Shown: positions 1 to 10,772 of the stretch, in pieces
Layout: every line of letters starts with the position of its first letter
Numbering within the stretch: the stretch's first letter is position 1
NCBI GenBank assembly: GCA_964019055.1
Contig: OZ025212.1
Location: 14,282,891 to 14,346,890, forward strand
Length of the DNA stretch: 64,000 nt
From: Anthopleura xanthogrammica
Lineage: Eukaryota > Cnidaria > Anthozoa > Actiniaria > Actiniidae
Direction of reading: 5' to 3'
Made by a program: the position numbers and the translations under genes
The notes under the pieces: generated by a model
Database searches by the model: none
What the model was told of the DNA's origin: nothing
What the model saw: only the letters and a program-made list of their open reading frames with translations

Positions 1-1210
1 TTGTTATTTTTCAATGCCAAAAAAAACAAAACAAAAAATTATTGATTTGAAGCCGGAACTCGTTTAACAAGAACCAGGTGAATAAATAAAGACCCCCTAA
101 ATACGCTGTTATACTTAATTCTTGTCTTATTCTTTAATATTCTCATTCTTTTTGTATTTCCTTTTTCCTTTATAGTACACCGATTAATTTGTTTGCTTTT
201 CGTTGTTAACTTTTCTACTTGTTTTTCTATTTCTGTCTATCCCGTTTACGGTCCTCTTCATATCTTTCTCCTTTCCTTGTTTTTAACTTTTCTGTTTTGT
301 TTTGTTTTGTTTGATTTCGGTTTATTATTGATTATAAAAATAAATAATAGCCGTTGCCATAACAACTCCACTCCTTATCATTTTTCCGTGAAGTAGAACT
401 GATAATAGGGCTGGCGTATTTTTGGCGGGAAACGAGAGTCAGATGGATTCTGCTCATTATATGTGAGTAGATTTGCTTGGTGATTCTCTCTTGTGCTTCG
501 AGGGTTTTTCTCGATTTTCCCTCCCTCGCCAAAAAAATCAACTCGTAAATTTCAAAAAAAACAAAAAAAAAACAAAAAAAAAAAACCATTCTTTTGTTTT
601 AAGAATCGTACAAGTTAGGCTTTCGGGTGCGTCGATACAATGCTTGTTGTCTCATTTGCATGCATCCGTAATAACGGCTATTCCATCATGAAGCGAGGAC
701 CACATGCAGGCAGGTTTCTTAACCACTGGCTACTGATTAAGTGCTACTCTCTTAAAATAAGACCAGCTATTTATTTGATTTCACTCTCCCAATGCCCCTA
801 AGCTATGCTTATTATATTTAACGACTTTATGAATTATTTCTTTTAAAAATTGTTAAACTACCTAAATTTATCAATGGTGTGCCCATTATTTTAATTTATA
901 AATTGTTTTGCCACTTACCTTCATAAAGTTCTTTTTTTTTTTTTTTTTTGAAAATTTTATCCTGCCGGCATTGTGCACACTTTGTGATGGGGAGGAGAAT
1001 AATGAAGACGCCCCGGGCATTTTATTAATCAGGAAGTCAAAGGAATCCGATTGAATGCAATCAAGAAAAATAAATGAGTTTCAAACTCGATATGAGGAAG
1101 TCCGAACACAGAATTTTATGAGAGATTCAAAATCACTTCAAATACCTTAGTTTTATCTTATAATTATGTTTTTTTTAACGAGTGTGTTTTATCTGCGAAA
1201 ACTGAGCTAG
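1..1210. other. no gene seen
   Basis: AT-rich sequence with T and A runs, apart from the SINE fragment at 461-560. A poly-T tract is at 932-950. The short open frames are low complexity. Confidence 0.6.
461..560 (+). mobile_element. SINE body fragment (no head)
   Basis: Starts at ATGTGAGTAGATTTGCTTGG and includes the CTTCGAGGGTTTTTCTCG and CCCTCCCTCGCC blocks of the shared SINE body, running into an A-rich tail. The tRNA-like head is missing or too diverged. Confidence 0.6.
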
Positions 1211-1211
1211 C

Positions 1212-1435
1212 TTAAAGGCCTGTTTACACTTGCGATTTTTCATGCGATTTTTGAAAGTATAATAAATTTTGTCTTGTTCTTCTAAAGATACACATTTGTC
1301 CACGTAATCTTGGTGTCCTGAATAAAACTTTACAAGTTAATCCTTTACCATTTTTGTTAATGATCTAAATCGCCGTAAAAAGCACACCTAAAATCGCTGC
1401 AAAAATCGCCAAATGTTGTCGTTTCAGTTTAAAGG
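1212..1435. mobile_element. dispersed inverted-repeat element, copy 1
   Basis: GGCCTGTTTACACTTGCGAT with TTTTCATGCGATTTTTG at the left, and AAAATCGCTGCAAAAATCGC at the right, are imperfect inverted ends. TTAAAGG occurs on both sides (1212-1218 and 1429-1435) and may be a target duplication. The interior is clearly homologous to 35449-35650. Confidence 0.6.
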
Positions 1436-1990
1436 AATACCGCACGTGCGTATAATGTTGAACTATTTCTATTAACTATTTTTTCACTCTTACTTACCAA
1501 GCACTTTCATTCACAAGGATTGACCACAGTGTTTGAGTGAAGTCGCCGATAACACCCACAGAAATACAACTATCGGGTTATGCGATCCACTGTTGAACCT
1601 GCAGCTTTATATTTTGGAAAATAATTAATTTTGACACAGCGAAACTTCTCGAGCTAACTATGTTCAGCCAGACATGCAGTGGCAAAGAAGTGTGATATAA
1701 AGACCTTGAGGTGACGTCTTTATTTCTTTTCAATCATTTCTCGCATGTAAAAATAACCGGTCGATTTTCGCGAAGGTTTGAAGTTGTTGTTGACGTAGCC
1801 TCCTACGATTCCAACCTTCAAAAGCAAGCAGGTGAAATGGCTTAACTGCTTAATAAGGATAAAATACTTTTAAGTAAATTAAAAATAAATTAAAATTGCT
1901 GCTCAGAAAATTGGCTAATTACTAAACTTAATATTGTGGAATATGAAAAATAAATAAATAATAAAATAAGTAATGAAATGAATGAATTAA
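1436..1990. other. no gene seen
   Basis: Unremarkable unique sequence grading into ATAA and ATGA units from about 1950, which lead into the GGAT tract. Confidence 0.6.
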
Positions 1991-4548
1991 TGGATGGATG
2001 GATGGGTGGTTGGATGGATGGATGGATGGATGGATGGATGGATGGATGGATGGATGGATGGATGGATGGATGGATGGATGGATGGATGGATGGATGGATG
2101 GATGGATGGATGGATGGATGGATGGATGGATGGATGGATGGATGGATGGATGGATGGATGGATGGATGGATGGATGGATGGATGGATGGATGGATGGATG
2201 GATGGATGGATGGATGGATGGATGGATGGATGGATGGATGGATGGATGGATGGATGGATGGATGGATGGATGGATGGATGGATGGATGGATGGATGGATG
2301 GATGGATGGATGGATGGATGGATGGATGGATGGATGGATGGATGGATGGATGGATGGATGGATGGATGGATGGATGGATGGATGGATGGATGGATGGATG
2401 GATGGATGGATGGATGGATGGATGGATGGATGGATGGATGGATGGATGGATGGATGGATGGATGGATGGATGGATGGATGGATGGATGGATGGATGGATG
2501 GATGGATGGATGGATGGATGGATGGATGGATGGATGGATGGATGGATGGATGGATGGATGGATGGATGGATGGATGGATGGATGGATGGATGGATGGATG
2601 GATGGATGGATGGATGGATGGATGGATGGATGGATGGATGGATGGATGGATGGATGGATGGATGGATGGATGGATGGATGGATGGATGGATGGATGGATG
2701 GATGGATGGATGGATGGATGGATGGATGGATGGATGGATGGATGGATGGATGGATGGATGGATGGATGGATGGATGGATGGATGGATGGATGGATGGATG
2801 GATGGATGGATGGATGGATGGATGGATGGATGGATGGATGGATGGATGGATGGATGGATGGATGGATGGATGGATGGATGGATGGATGGATGGATGGATG
2901 GATGGATGGATGGATGGATGGATGGATGGATGGATGGATGGATGGATGGATGGATGGATGGATGGATGGATGGATGGATGGATGGATGGATGGATGGATG
3001 GATGGATGGATGGATGGATGGATGGATGGATGGATGGATGGATGGATGGATGGATGGATGGATGGATGGATGGATGGATGGATGGATGGATGGATGGATG
3101 GATGGATGGATGGATGGATGGATGGATGGATGGATGGATGGATGGATGGATGGATGGATGGATGGATGGATGGATGGATGGATGGATGGATGGATGGATG
3201 GATGGATGGATGGATGGATGGATGGATGGATGGATGGATGGATGGATGGATGGATGGATGGATGGATGGATGGATGGATGGATGGATGGATGGATGGATG
3301 GATGGATGGATGGATGGATGGATGGATGGATGGATGGATGGATGGATGGATGGATGGATGGATGGATGGATGGATGGATGGATGGATGGATGGATGGATG
3401 GATGGATGGATGGATGGATGGATGGATGGATGGATGGATGGATGGATGGATGGATGGATGGATGGATGGATGGATGGATGGATGGATGGATGGATGGATG
3501 GATGGATGGATGGATGGATGGATGGATGGATGGATGGATGGATGGATGGATGGATGGATGGATGGATGGATGGATGGATGGATGGATGGATGGATGGATG
3601 GATGGATGGATGGATGGATGGATGGATGGATGGATGGATGGATGGATGGATGGATGGATGGATGGATGGATGGATGGATGGATGGATGGATGGATGGATG
3701 GATGGATGGATGGATGGATGGATGGATGGATGGATGGATGGATGGATGGATGGATGGATGGATGGATGGATGGATGGATGGATGGATGGATGGATGGATG
3801 GATGGATGGATGGATGGATGGATGGATGGATGGATGGATGGATGGATGGATGGATGGATGGATGGATGGATGGATGGATGGATGGATGGATGGATGGATG
3901 GATGGATGGATGGATGGATGGATGGATGGATGGATGGATGGATGGATGGATGGATGGATGGATGGATGGATGGATGGATGGATGGATGGATGGATGGATG
4001 GATGGATGGATGGATGGATGGATGGATGGATGGATGGATGGATGGATGGATGGATGGATGGATGGATGGATGGATGGATGGATGGATGGATGGATGGATG
4101 GATGGATGGATGGATGGATGGATGGATGGATGGATGGATGGATGGATGGATGGATGGATGGATGGATGGATGGATGGATGGATGGATGGATGGATGGATG
4201 GATGGATGGATGGATGGATGGATGGATGGATGGATGGATGGATGGATGGATGGATGGATGGATGGATGGATGGATGGATGGATGGATGGATGGATGGATG
4301 GATGGATGGATGGATGGATGGATGGATGGATGGATGGATGGATGGATGGATGGATGGATGGATGGATGGATGGATGGATGGATGGATGGATGGATGGATG
4401 GATGGATGGATGGATGGATGGATGGATGGATGGATGGATGGATGGATGGATGGATGGATGGATGGATGGATGGATGGATGGATGGATGGATGGATGGATG
4501 GATGGATGGATGGATGGATGGATGGATGGATGGATGGATGGATGGATG
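1991..4548. repeat. giant GGAT/ATCC microsatellite, about 2.55 kb
   Basis: After three slightly impure units (GGTGGT at about 2005-2010) the tract is perfect from 2011 to 4548, about 634 tetranucleotide units without a substitution. Both flanks grade through ATGA to ATAA units (about 1950-1990 and 4546-4570). All long open frames here are translations of the repeat, not genes. Confidence 0.98.
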
Positions 4549-4600
4549 AATGAATACAATAAATAAATAATGGGTTTTAACAGTGGTTCCTCGGAGTGAC

Positions 4601-4745
4601 TTTTCTTCCACTGCGGAGGGAGGAAAAACCGGAGAACCCGGAGAAAAACCCTGGAAGCACAGGAGAGTACCAACAAGCAACTCTACTCACATATAACACC
4701 ACAGATCCCGGCAGGACTCGAACCCGGGTTGCAGTGGTCGCCCCC
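4601..4745 (-). mobile_element. tRNA-derived SINE, head and body
   Basis: On the minus strand there is a B-box-like GGTTCGAGTCC variant (plus strand GGACTCGAACCC near 4713-4726), then GTGAGTAGAGTTG-like sequence and the shared body with TTTTTCTCCGGGTTCTCC and CCTCCCTCCGC. The same body recurs at seven other sites. Its 3' side faces the GGAT tract. Confidence 0.75.
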
Positions 4746-5095
4746 GTCCACACTAATCCGGAGGAATTTGAAAACGCACCTTTTTCATCCGTTTTGGCCT
4801 TCTGTCCATATTAAAACAGCGTTTTCGGTCATTGAATACAATACAGTACTTTTTGAAAACGCTCTTAAAAGCTGAAAGTGTGGCGGTAAAAGACCGGGAA
4901 CATTTTTTGAAACACAAGCAATCTACGCATGCTTGAAAGTGTAATTAGCATTTCTGGGACCAAAATGAAAAGAAATAGCGCTTCAGTATGGACGGCTAAT
5001 TCGATACAACGGTGTTAGCGAGGATGGAAAACTTTTTAGGCGTTTTGTTTTCGGTGCGAAAAAGGCGTTTTCAAATATATTCGCATTTGGACATG
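4746..5095. mobile_element. inverted-repeat (MITE-like) element, about 350 bp
   Basis: Left end GTCCACACTAATCCGGAGGA plus ATTTGAAAACGC; right end on the opposite strand GTCCAAATGCGAATATATTT then GAAAACGCC. The ends are imperfect inverted repeats of about 35 bases and the interior repeats GAAAACGC-type words. No coding capacity. It sits against the SINE head at 4745. Confidence 0.65.
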
Positions 5096-5557
5096 TAGGA
5101 GTTCAACACGCATGCGCAGTATGGCAGCACGAAGAGATTTCGGCCCCGGCACCGCTATCCGAGGATTTACAAGTGCCTTGTGTATGCACACCTATTTTCG
5201 AGTGTGAGATCAAAAGTGACAATCTTTTCGCAATTCTTTTTGCCAGTTTGTAATCTTGTTTGGCTTTTTTTTGTTTTTGTTTTTCGCGCGTTAACAATTT
5301 ACACCACAGGTAGCCCAAACTTGTATTTTTAGTCTAAACTCGATAAAACTCGAAAGAACTTTATACTGTACACGGCATGTTCCTTATGTACTTGATTCAG
5401 CAAAATCGCCATATTTTGACAGCAATTTTCTCATGCCTTGCGATTCATGAATCGTATCTCCCAGTTCCAAAGCGTTTTATTATTCCCCCGACGGTGGTGG
5501 GGTAAGCATATTATTGTCAGCCATCTGTGCAGACTGCCGCCTCAGAACACTTCTAAA
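5096..5557 (+). promoter_or_regulatory. upstream region of the triokinase gene
   Basis: 462 bases between an inverted-repeat element and the preferred start codon; they must hold the 5' UTR and probably the core promoter. I see no convincing TATA box. The in-frame segment 5447-5557 encodes 37 residues rich in R, K and H, with no D or E. It may be 5' UTR or an optional targeting extension. Confidence 0.35.
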
Positions 5558-8500
5558 ATGGCGGGCGTAGCTTCGCAGTCTTCCAGCAAAAAGCTCATCA
5601 ACAGACCAGAAAATGCCGTAGACGAAGCTCTCGAGGGCATTGTAGCTGTCAACCCAGGTCTAAGCTTACTAAAAGGCCACCGTGTGATAATTAGAAACGA
5701 CGTTGAAGACCTTAGAAAAGCTGGAAAAGTAACCTTGGTGTCAGGAGGTGGAAGTGGCCATGAACCTTCTCACGCTGGGTTCGTCGGGAAAGGCATGCTT
5801 ACAGCAGCTGTAGCCGGTGCTGTGTTTACTTCTCCTCCCACCAAGTCCATCCTTGCTGCTATAAGAGCCGTAGCTACAAAGAATAAAGGAGGCACGTTGC
5901 TTATTGTTAAGAACTACACAGGAGATAGGCTGAACTTCGGGTTTGCAGCGGAACGCGCGAAAGCCGAGGGTTTGAAGGTCGAGATGGTTGTCGTTGGTGA
6001 AGACTGTGCTCTTACTACTAAAGATAAAAGTGCGGGAAGAAGAGGGCTATGTGGAACACTACTGATACATAAGGTTTGTTTTTCTTAATTTTGTTGGCTA
6101 GCTGCACAGCTGATCTGACTGGGTGGAGTGTAGAGAAAAGGGGAGGGGGGGGGGGGGGGGAGGGGAGGAGAGGAGAAGAGAGAGTGAATATGCATATGGA
6201 TAGAACAGATTTTGTATGACTGTGAAAAGTTCAGTGCGGTGCATGTGCCTAGCTGTGACTGTGATGTTTTGTATAATTTTGATTGGCTGATTTTTTCTCT
6301 CACACCATATGTGATTGCTCTGGCCTCATTAGTCAGTGCTGTGACCTTGTTCGCGCCGTATTTGTGCTGTATTTCATGCATTTGATTGTATGAAGAAAGC
6401 GTGCCTGGCTGCACGCCTGATGCACGCACGTTCATGCTGTGAGCTTTTCATAGTCATATGAAATCTGCCCTAAAGCGCTGTAAATTCTATTATATAAACA
6501 TCCTACTGCATTCAATCAAGCCTCCAATAACTTCTTAATAGACAAAGTTGCAACAGATACAGTAAATGTGCAATAGACCCCTGTCAATCAAAGACATTGT
6601 TACGAAAAGAACATGGGAACTGTGAAACTTAGGTACATCGGTATGATTCATTTGATTGACAGCAGTCTATTGATCATTTACCTGTTGTGACTTTGTTTTT
6701 CTGTAATTAAGATTGCTGGCTCATTGGCTGAAGAGGGAAAAAGTCTTGAAGAGATAGCATCTGTTGCCAGAGCTGCAGCTCAATCAATGGGTAAGTCAAT
6801 GGTCTCCTTCACAGTTCCCTGCACCATCTTGAAAGGTAGCTGTGCCTTTGCATCGAAGTAAGTCAAATGATGAGCTTGCAATGATAGAGTCCTAGCAGGA
6901 GGAAAACAAGTCTAAAATTATACTAAGACAATTAATATTCACAAGTGCTGCCACAAGCCTCCAGGTGTTTTTAATACTTGATGGATTAATTATTTTGCTT
7001 TTAGGCACAATGAGTGTGAGTCTCTCTCCCTGCACTATTCCCGGCTCAGGTCCATCATTCTCATTGGCTGAGGATGAAATAGAACTAGGCCTTGGTGAGT
7101 GGTTGATCGTTGGGATCATTTTTATCATGATGACTTGATAATGATGGTGATTATTATGAAAATATAACTGACGCTAATGATAATAAAATTAATGATGATG
7201 AGCACTAACAGTGATGATTGTTATTATGAAGATGACTGTGTAAGTTGAACGCTCGGCAGAATTAAGTAATTTTCAAAGGTTGATGCAAATTTAACCAGAT
7301 AATGATGATGATGATGTTGATGATGATTATGATGATGATTATGGTGGTGGTGATGATGATGTAATGATGGTCAGCAGGTGAGGGCTAATGATTGATTAGA
7401 TAAAGACCATAAGAATGATGATGATGATGATTGTGATATGATGGATGATGATATTGATATAGAATGATGGTGATGATGTTGATGACAAAGACTTTATACA
7501 AGTATGTATTTGTTCTCTCAGGAATCCATGGTGAGCCAGGAGTTAAACGGACCAAGGTAAGAATCCTTGATGATAGTATACTACCAAAACTGCACTTAAC
7601 ATTACTGAAAGCCTATGCATACATTCCTTGAGATTGCAAAAATGTTGACTGAACAATATGACTAACATTATCTTTAAATATTCTACAGATTGAGCCAGTA
7701 GACAGCATTGTAAAGATAATGATAGAACACATGACTAACACCAAGGAAGATCCAATCCACAAGTTGACCTTAAAAAAAGGTATGAAAAAGATCTCAAAAC
7801 AACTCTTATCTCTTTACGAATTCTGAGGCATTTGGATTTACTGTTTCCATGGCAACAATAATTAATTGTCTATAGAAATTAAGATCCAAAAACATGGTGC
7901 GGCTTTTGGACAACACACATTTTACATGCGATTATGCAGAGGTTTTTCTTGTTATTACTTCAATCTGCAATTTCTTGAAAACATTGAATAAAATAATTTA
8001 TATTCCCGATTGACAGACTTTTCCTAGGTGACTTATTTGCATTGTGATTTTCCTCAAAATAAAATAGAATTATTCATAACTTAATAACTAATCTACAACA
8101 CACCTTATTCTCAATACAACTACATTTAATATTTATGGATGCAACTTTCAACTCACATGTTAATCTTGCAGAGGGAGAAAAAGTGAAGAACTGCTAAGCT
8201 ACCCATGTCACCTCAAGATTGTGAAGGTGGCATACGTTGCATGCAGTTTCAATGTTGCATGCATAATGTTAGCTGCAGTAGTCAGATCATGAACAGGGCT
8301 CAACACTAACATACATCTACTAGTCTCAGACTAGTGAAGGTTTGCTGTGGACTAGTTGGAAAAAGGCCTTCAGACTAGTGATTATTCACAGTGACTAGCC
8401 CAAGAACTTAGTACAGTAGCACCTAAAAATGTTAGCGTTGGGCCCTGATGTATCTGGACTTTATATAACTTTTGCTTTCTGCTGCAGACATTATTTGGAT

Positions 8501-10739
8501 TAAGTGGCTCTTGTAATAATCTCCATGGCAACAATGGTTGTCATGGTTACAAACTGTTATTCATGTGTTATCATTTACAGGAGATCATGTGGCTCTAGTT
8601 GTCAACAATCTTGGAGGCACTTCATATTTGGAGATGAATATTGTAGCCAGAGCTACCATCCAGTACCTGGGTAAGAATATAGAGCAGACATTATGTATAT
8701 TACAGCAGTGGCTCTACCTTGGGACAGTAAGGAGCCCAATTTGATTCGTATGTTTTCATATTAGTTTACAGATTCAGGTTGACTGTTTAATGATGCTGGT
8801 TGCGATGATTGTTAAATTTGCACGTTGTCATGCCAATTGAAAGACTTCTAGGTGGCTTGGAACATGTTCGAATGATAAGATCAATGTTAACAGCTGAATA
8901 TGTTCCAAGCTGCCTAGAAATGTCTTTCATTTGGCATGACAACCTGCAAATTTTACTGTCAGAATGATCACCACAAACTGAGCCATTAAATGCTCAACCT
9001 GTATCCTCTGATCAAAGTCAGGGCATGGCTAATTCACAGATCAAACCCTGAAACAACCTCTGGGCTGATCTAAGTCAGGGCATGGCTAACTCACAGATTG
9101 AACCCTGAAACAACCTCTGGGCTGATCTAAGTCAGGGCATGACTAACTCACAGATTGAACCCTGAAACAACCTCTGGGCTGATCTAAGTCAGGGCATGGC
9201 TAACTCACAGATTGAACCCTGAAACAACCTCTGGGCTGATCTAAGTCAGGGCATGGCTAACTCACAGATAGAATTGGAATTTAGCGTGTTAGGTATTGTG
9301 GAGGGAGGAAAACCCTTGAATCAAGTAGAGACCCAACAAACTATGCACAAATGATGTCTTTGTTCCAGGAGTCAAACCCAAGACCCCAGAGGTGAGAGGA
9401 GAATGCACTACTGCTTCGCCATCCTCAAAATATTCCCTTCACACACATATTTGCTTACCAGTACATACATACAACCACTTCTAAAATTATGAATCTACTG
9501 TATGTTGGTATTCTGATTCCAGTATTTGTTTGTTGTTAAGTTTCTACTAGAGAGGTTGTAGTGGATAGAGTGTATTGCGGCACTTTGATGACATCTCTTG
9601 AGATGGCTGGAGTATCTGTTACCCTCCTTCATTTGGACAAAACAAGAACTCATTGTTTAGGTGAGTACAGAATGAGCTAAAGTTAAAAACTAATAAACAA
9701 ACGAAGTACAAATATACAAGTCAGATATTTCAAATTATTTGTTACACAAAAAAGCCCTTCGTATGTGAAATCCATTCTAGTGTTCAGCATATTTGCTGCA
9801 GAAAGTGTTCATAGATGGGCTTTTAAATTTGTTAAGATGGTGGTGGTCATGATTCTGAGTCTTAAGGGAATATTATTTTAGCTAGGTTTATGGTCCTTTG
9901 TATGCTAGTGACCTTCTGCTTACATCTTGATGGGATTGAGGTACCCAAGGGTGTTAGTAGCTTGCTTCTTGTAAGGCTCCTTGAGACAGCAGATTAGCTT
10001 GAACATTCTGGAGAGATAGTTTGGGGTCATGTTGCTTAGTGTCTAGAACGCCATTGTCGAAACTCTATATTTCGCTCTGAAATCAAAGGGTAGGATTCCA
10101 GACTTAAGAAAAGGGGATGCTGAAGACTTGTAAGATCACATTGTAATAAACATTTCCTTCAATGCAGACAGTGAAACCACTGCACCATCCTGGCCAAGAT
10201 CCTCCATTTCAGCTGCAACAGGGTTTCTGCGGCATGAAAAGAAGCCTCTAGAGTTTGACTTCATTAAGGATGATGACAGTGCCATAAAGAAACAAACAGA
10301 AAAGCTAAATGCTGAAGGTAGACACACTTGTTGATAATGTCCATCCATCCATCCATCCATCCATCCATCCATCCATCCATCCATCAGCCTGTCTGTCTGT
10401 CCTTCCATCCATCCATCTATTCATCCTATACATTTACCATCCTATATTTTTCATTGACCACTCATCCCAATTATCATTCCCATTCAACAACCCCTCCCAT
10501 ACATTTTTCCTTTTTATTTATCCACCCATCCTATTCATCATGGTCTTTGTTCAATAGTCTTTATAAAGTATTTTTATTGTCTCTTAAGGTCAGCGTGTCT
10601 TTACTGTCCTGAGTAAAGTCACAGAAGCGCTAATAAATGCTGAGGGAAAACTAAATGAATTGGACAACATGTCAGGGGATGGAGACTGTGGATCAACTTT
10701 AAAACGTGGAGCAGATGGTATGTATGATGGTGTTGCACA

Positions 10740-10772
<33 letters not shown>

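Noticed and set aside
1890..4680. Very long open frames on both strands (about 850-930 codons)
   Set aside because: They translate the GGAT tract (MDGW or HPSI repeats). A 4-bp repeat without stops is open in every phase; there is no non-repeat domain.
9003..9280. CRISPR-like appearance of the 57-bp and 40-bp arrays
   Set aside because: Monomers follow each other without unique spacers, and the DNA is eukaryotic.
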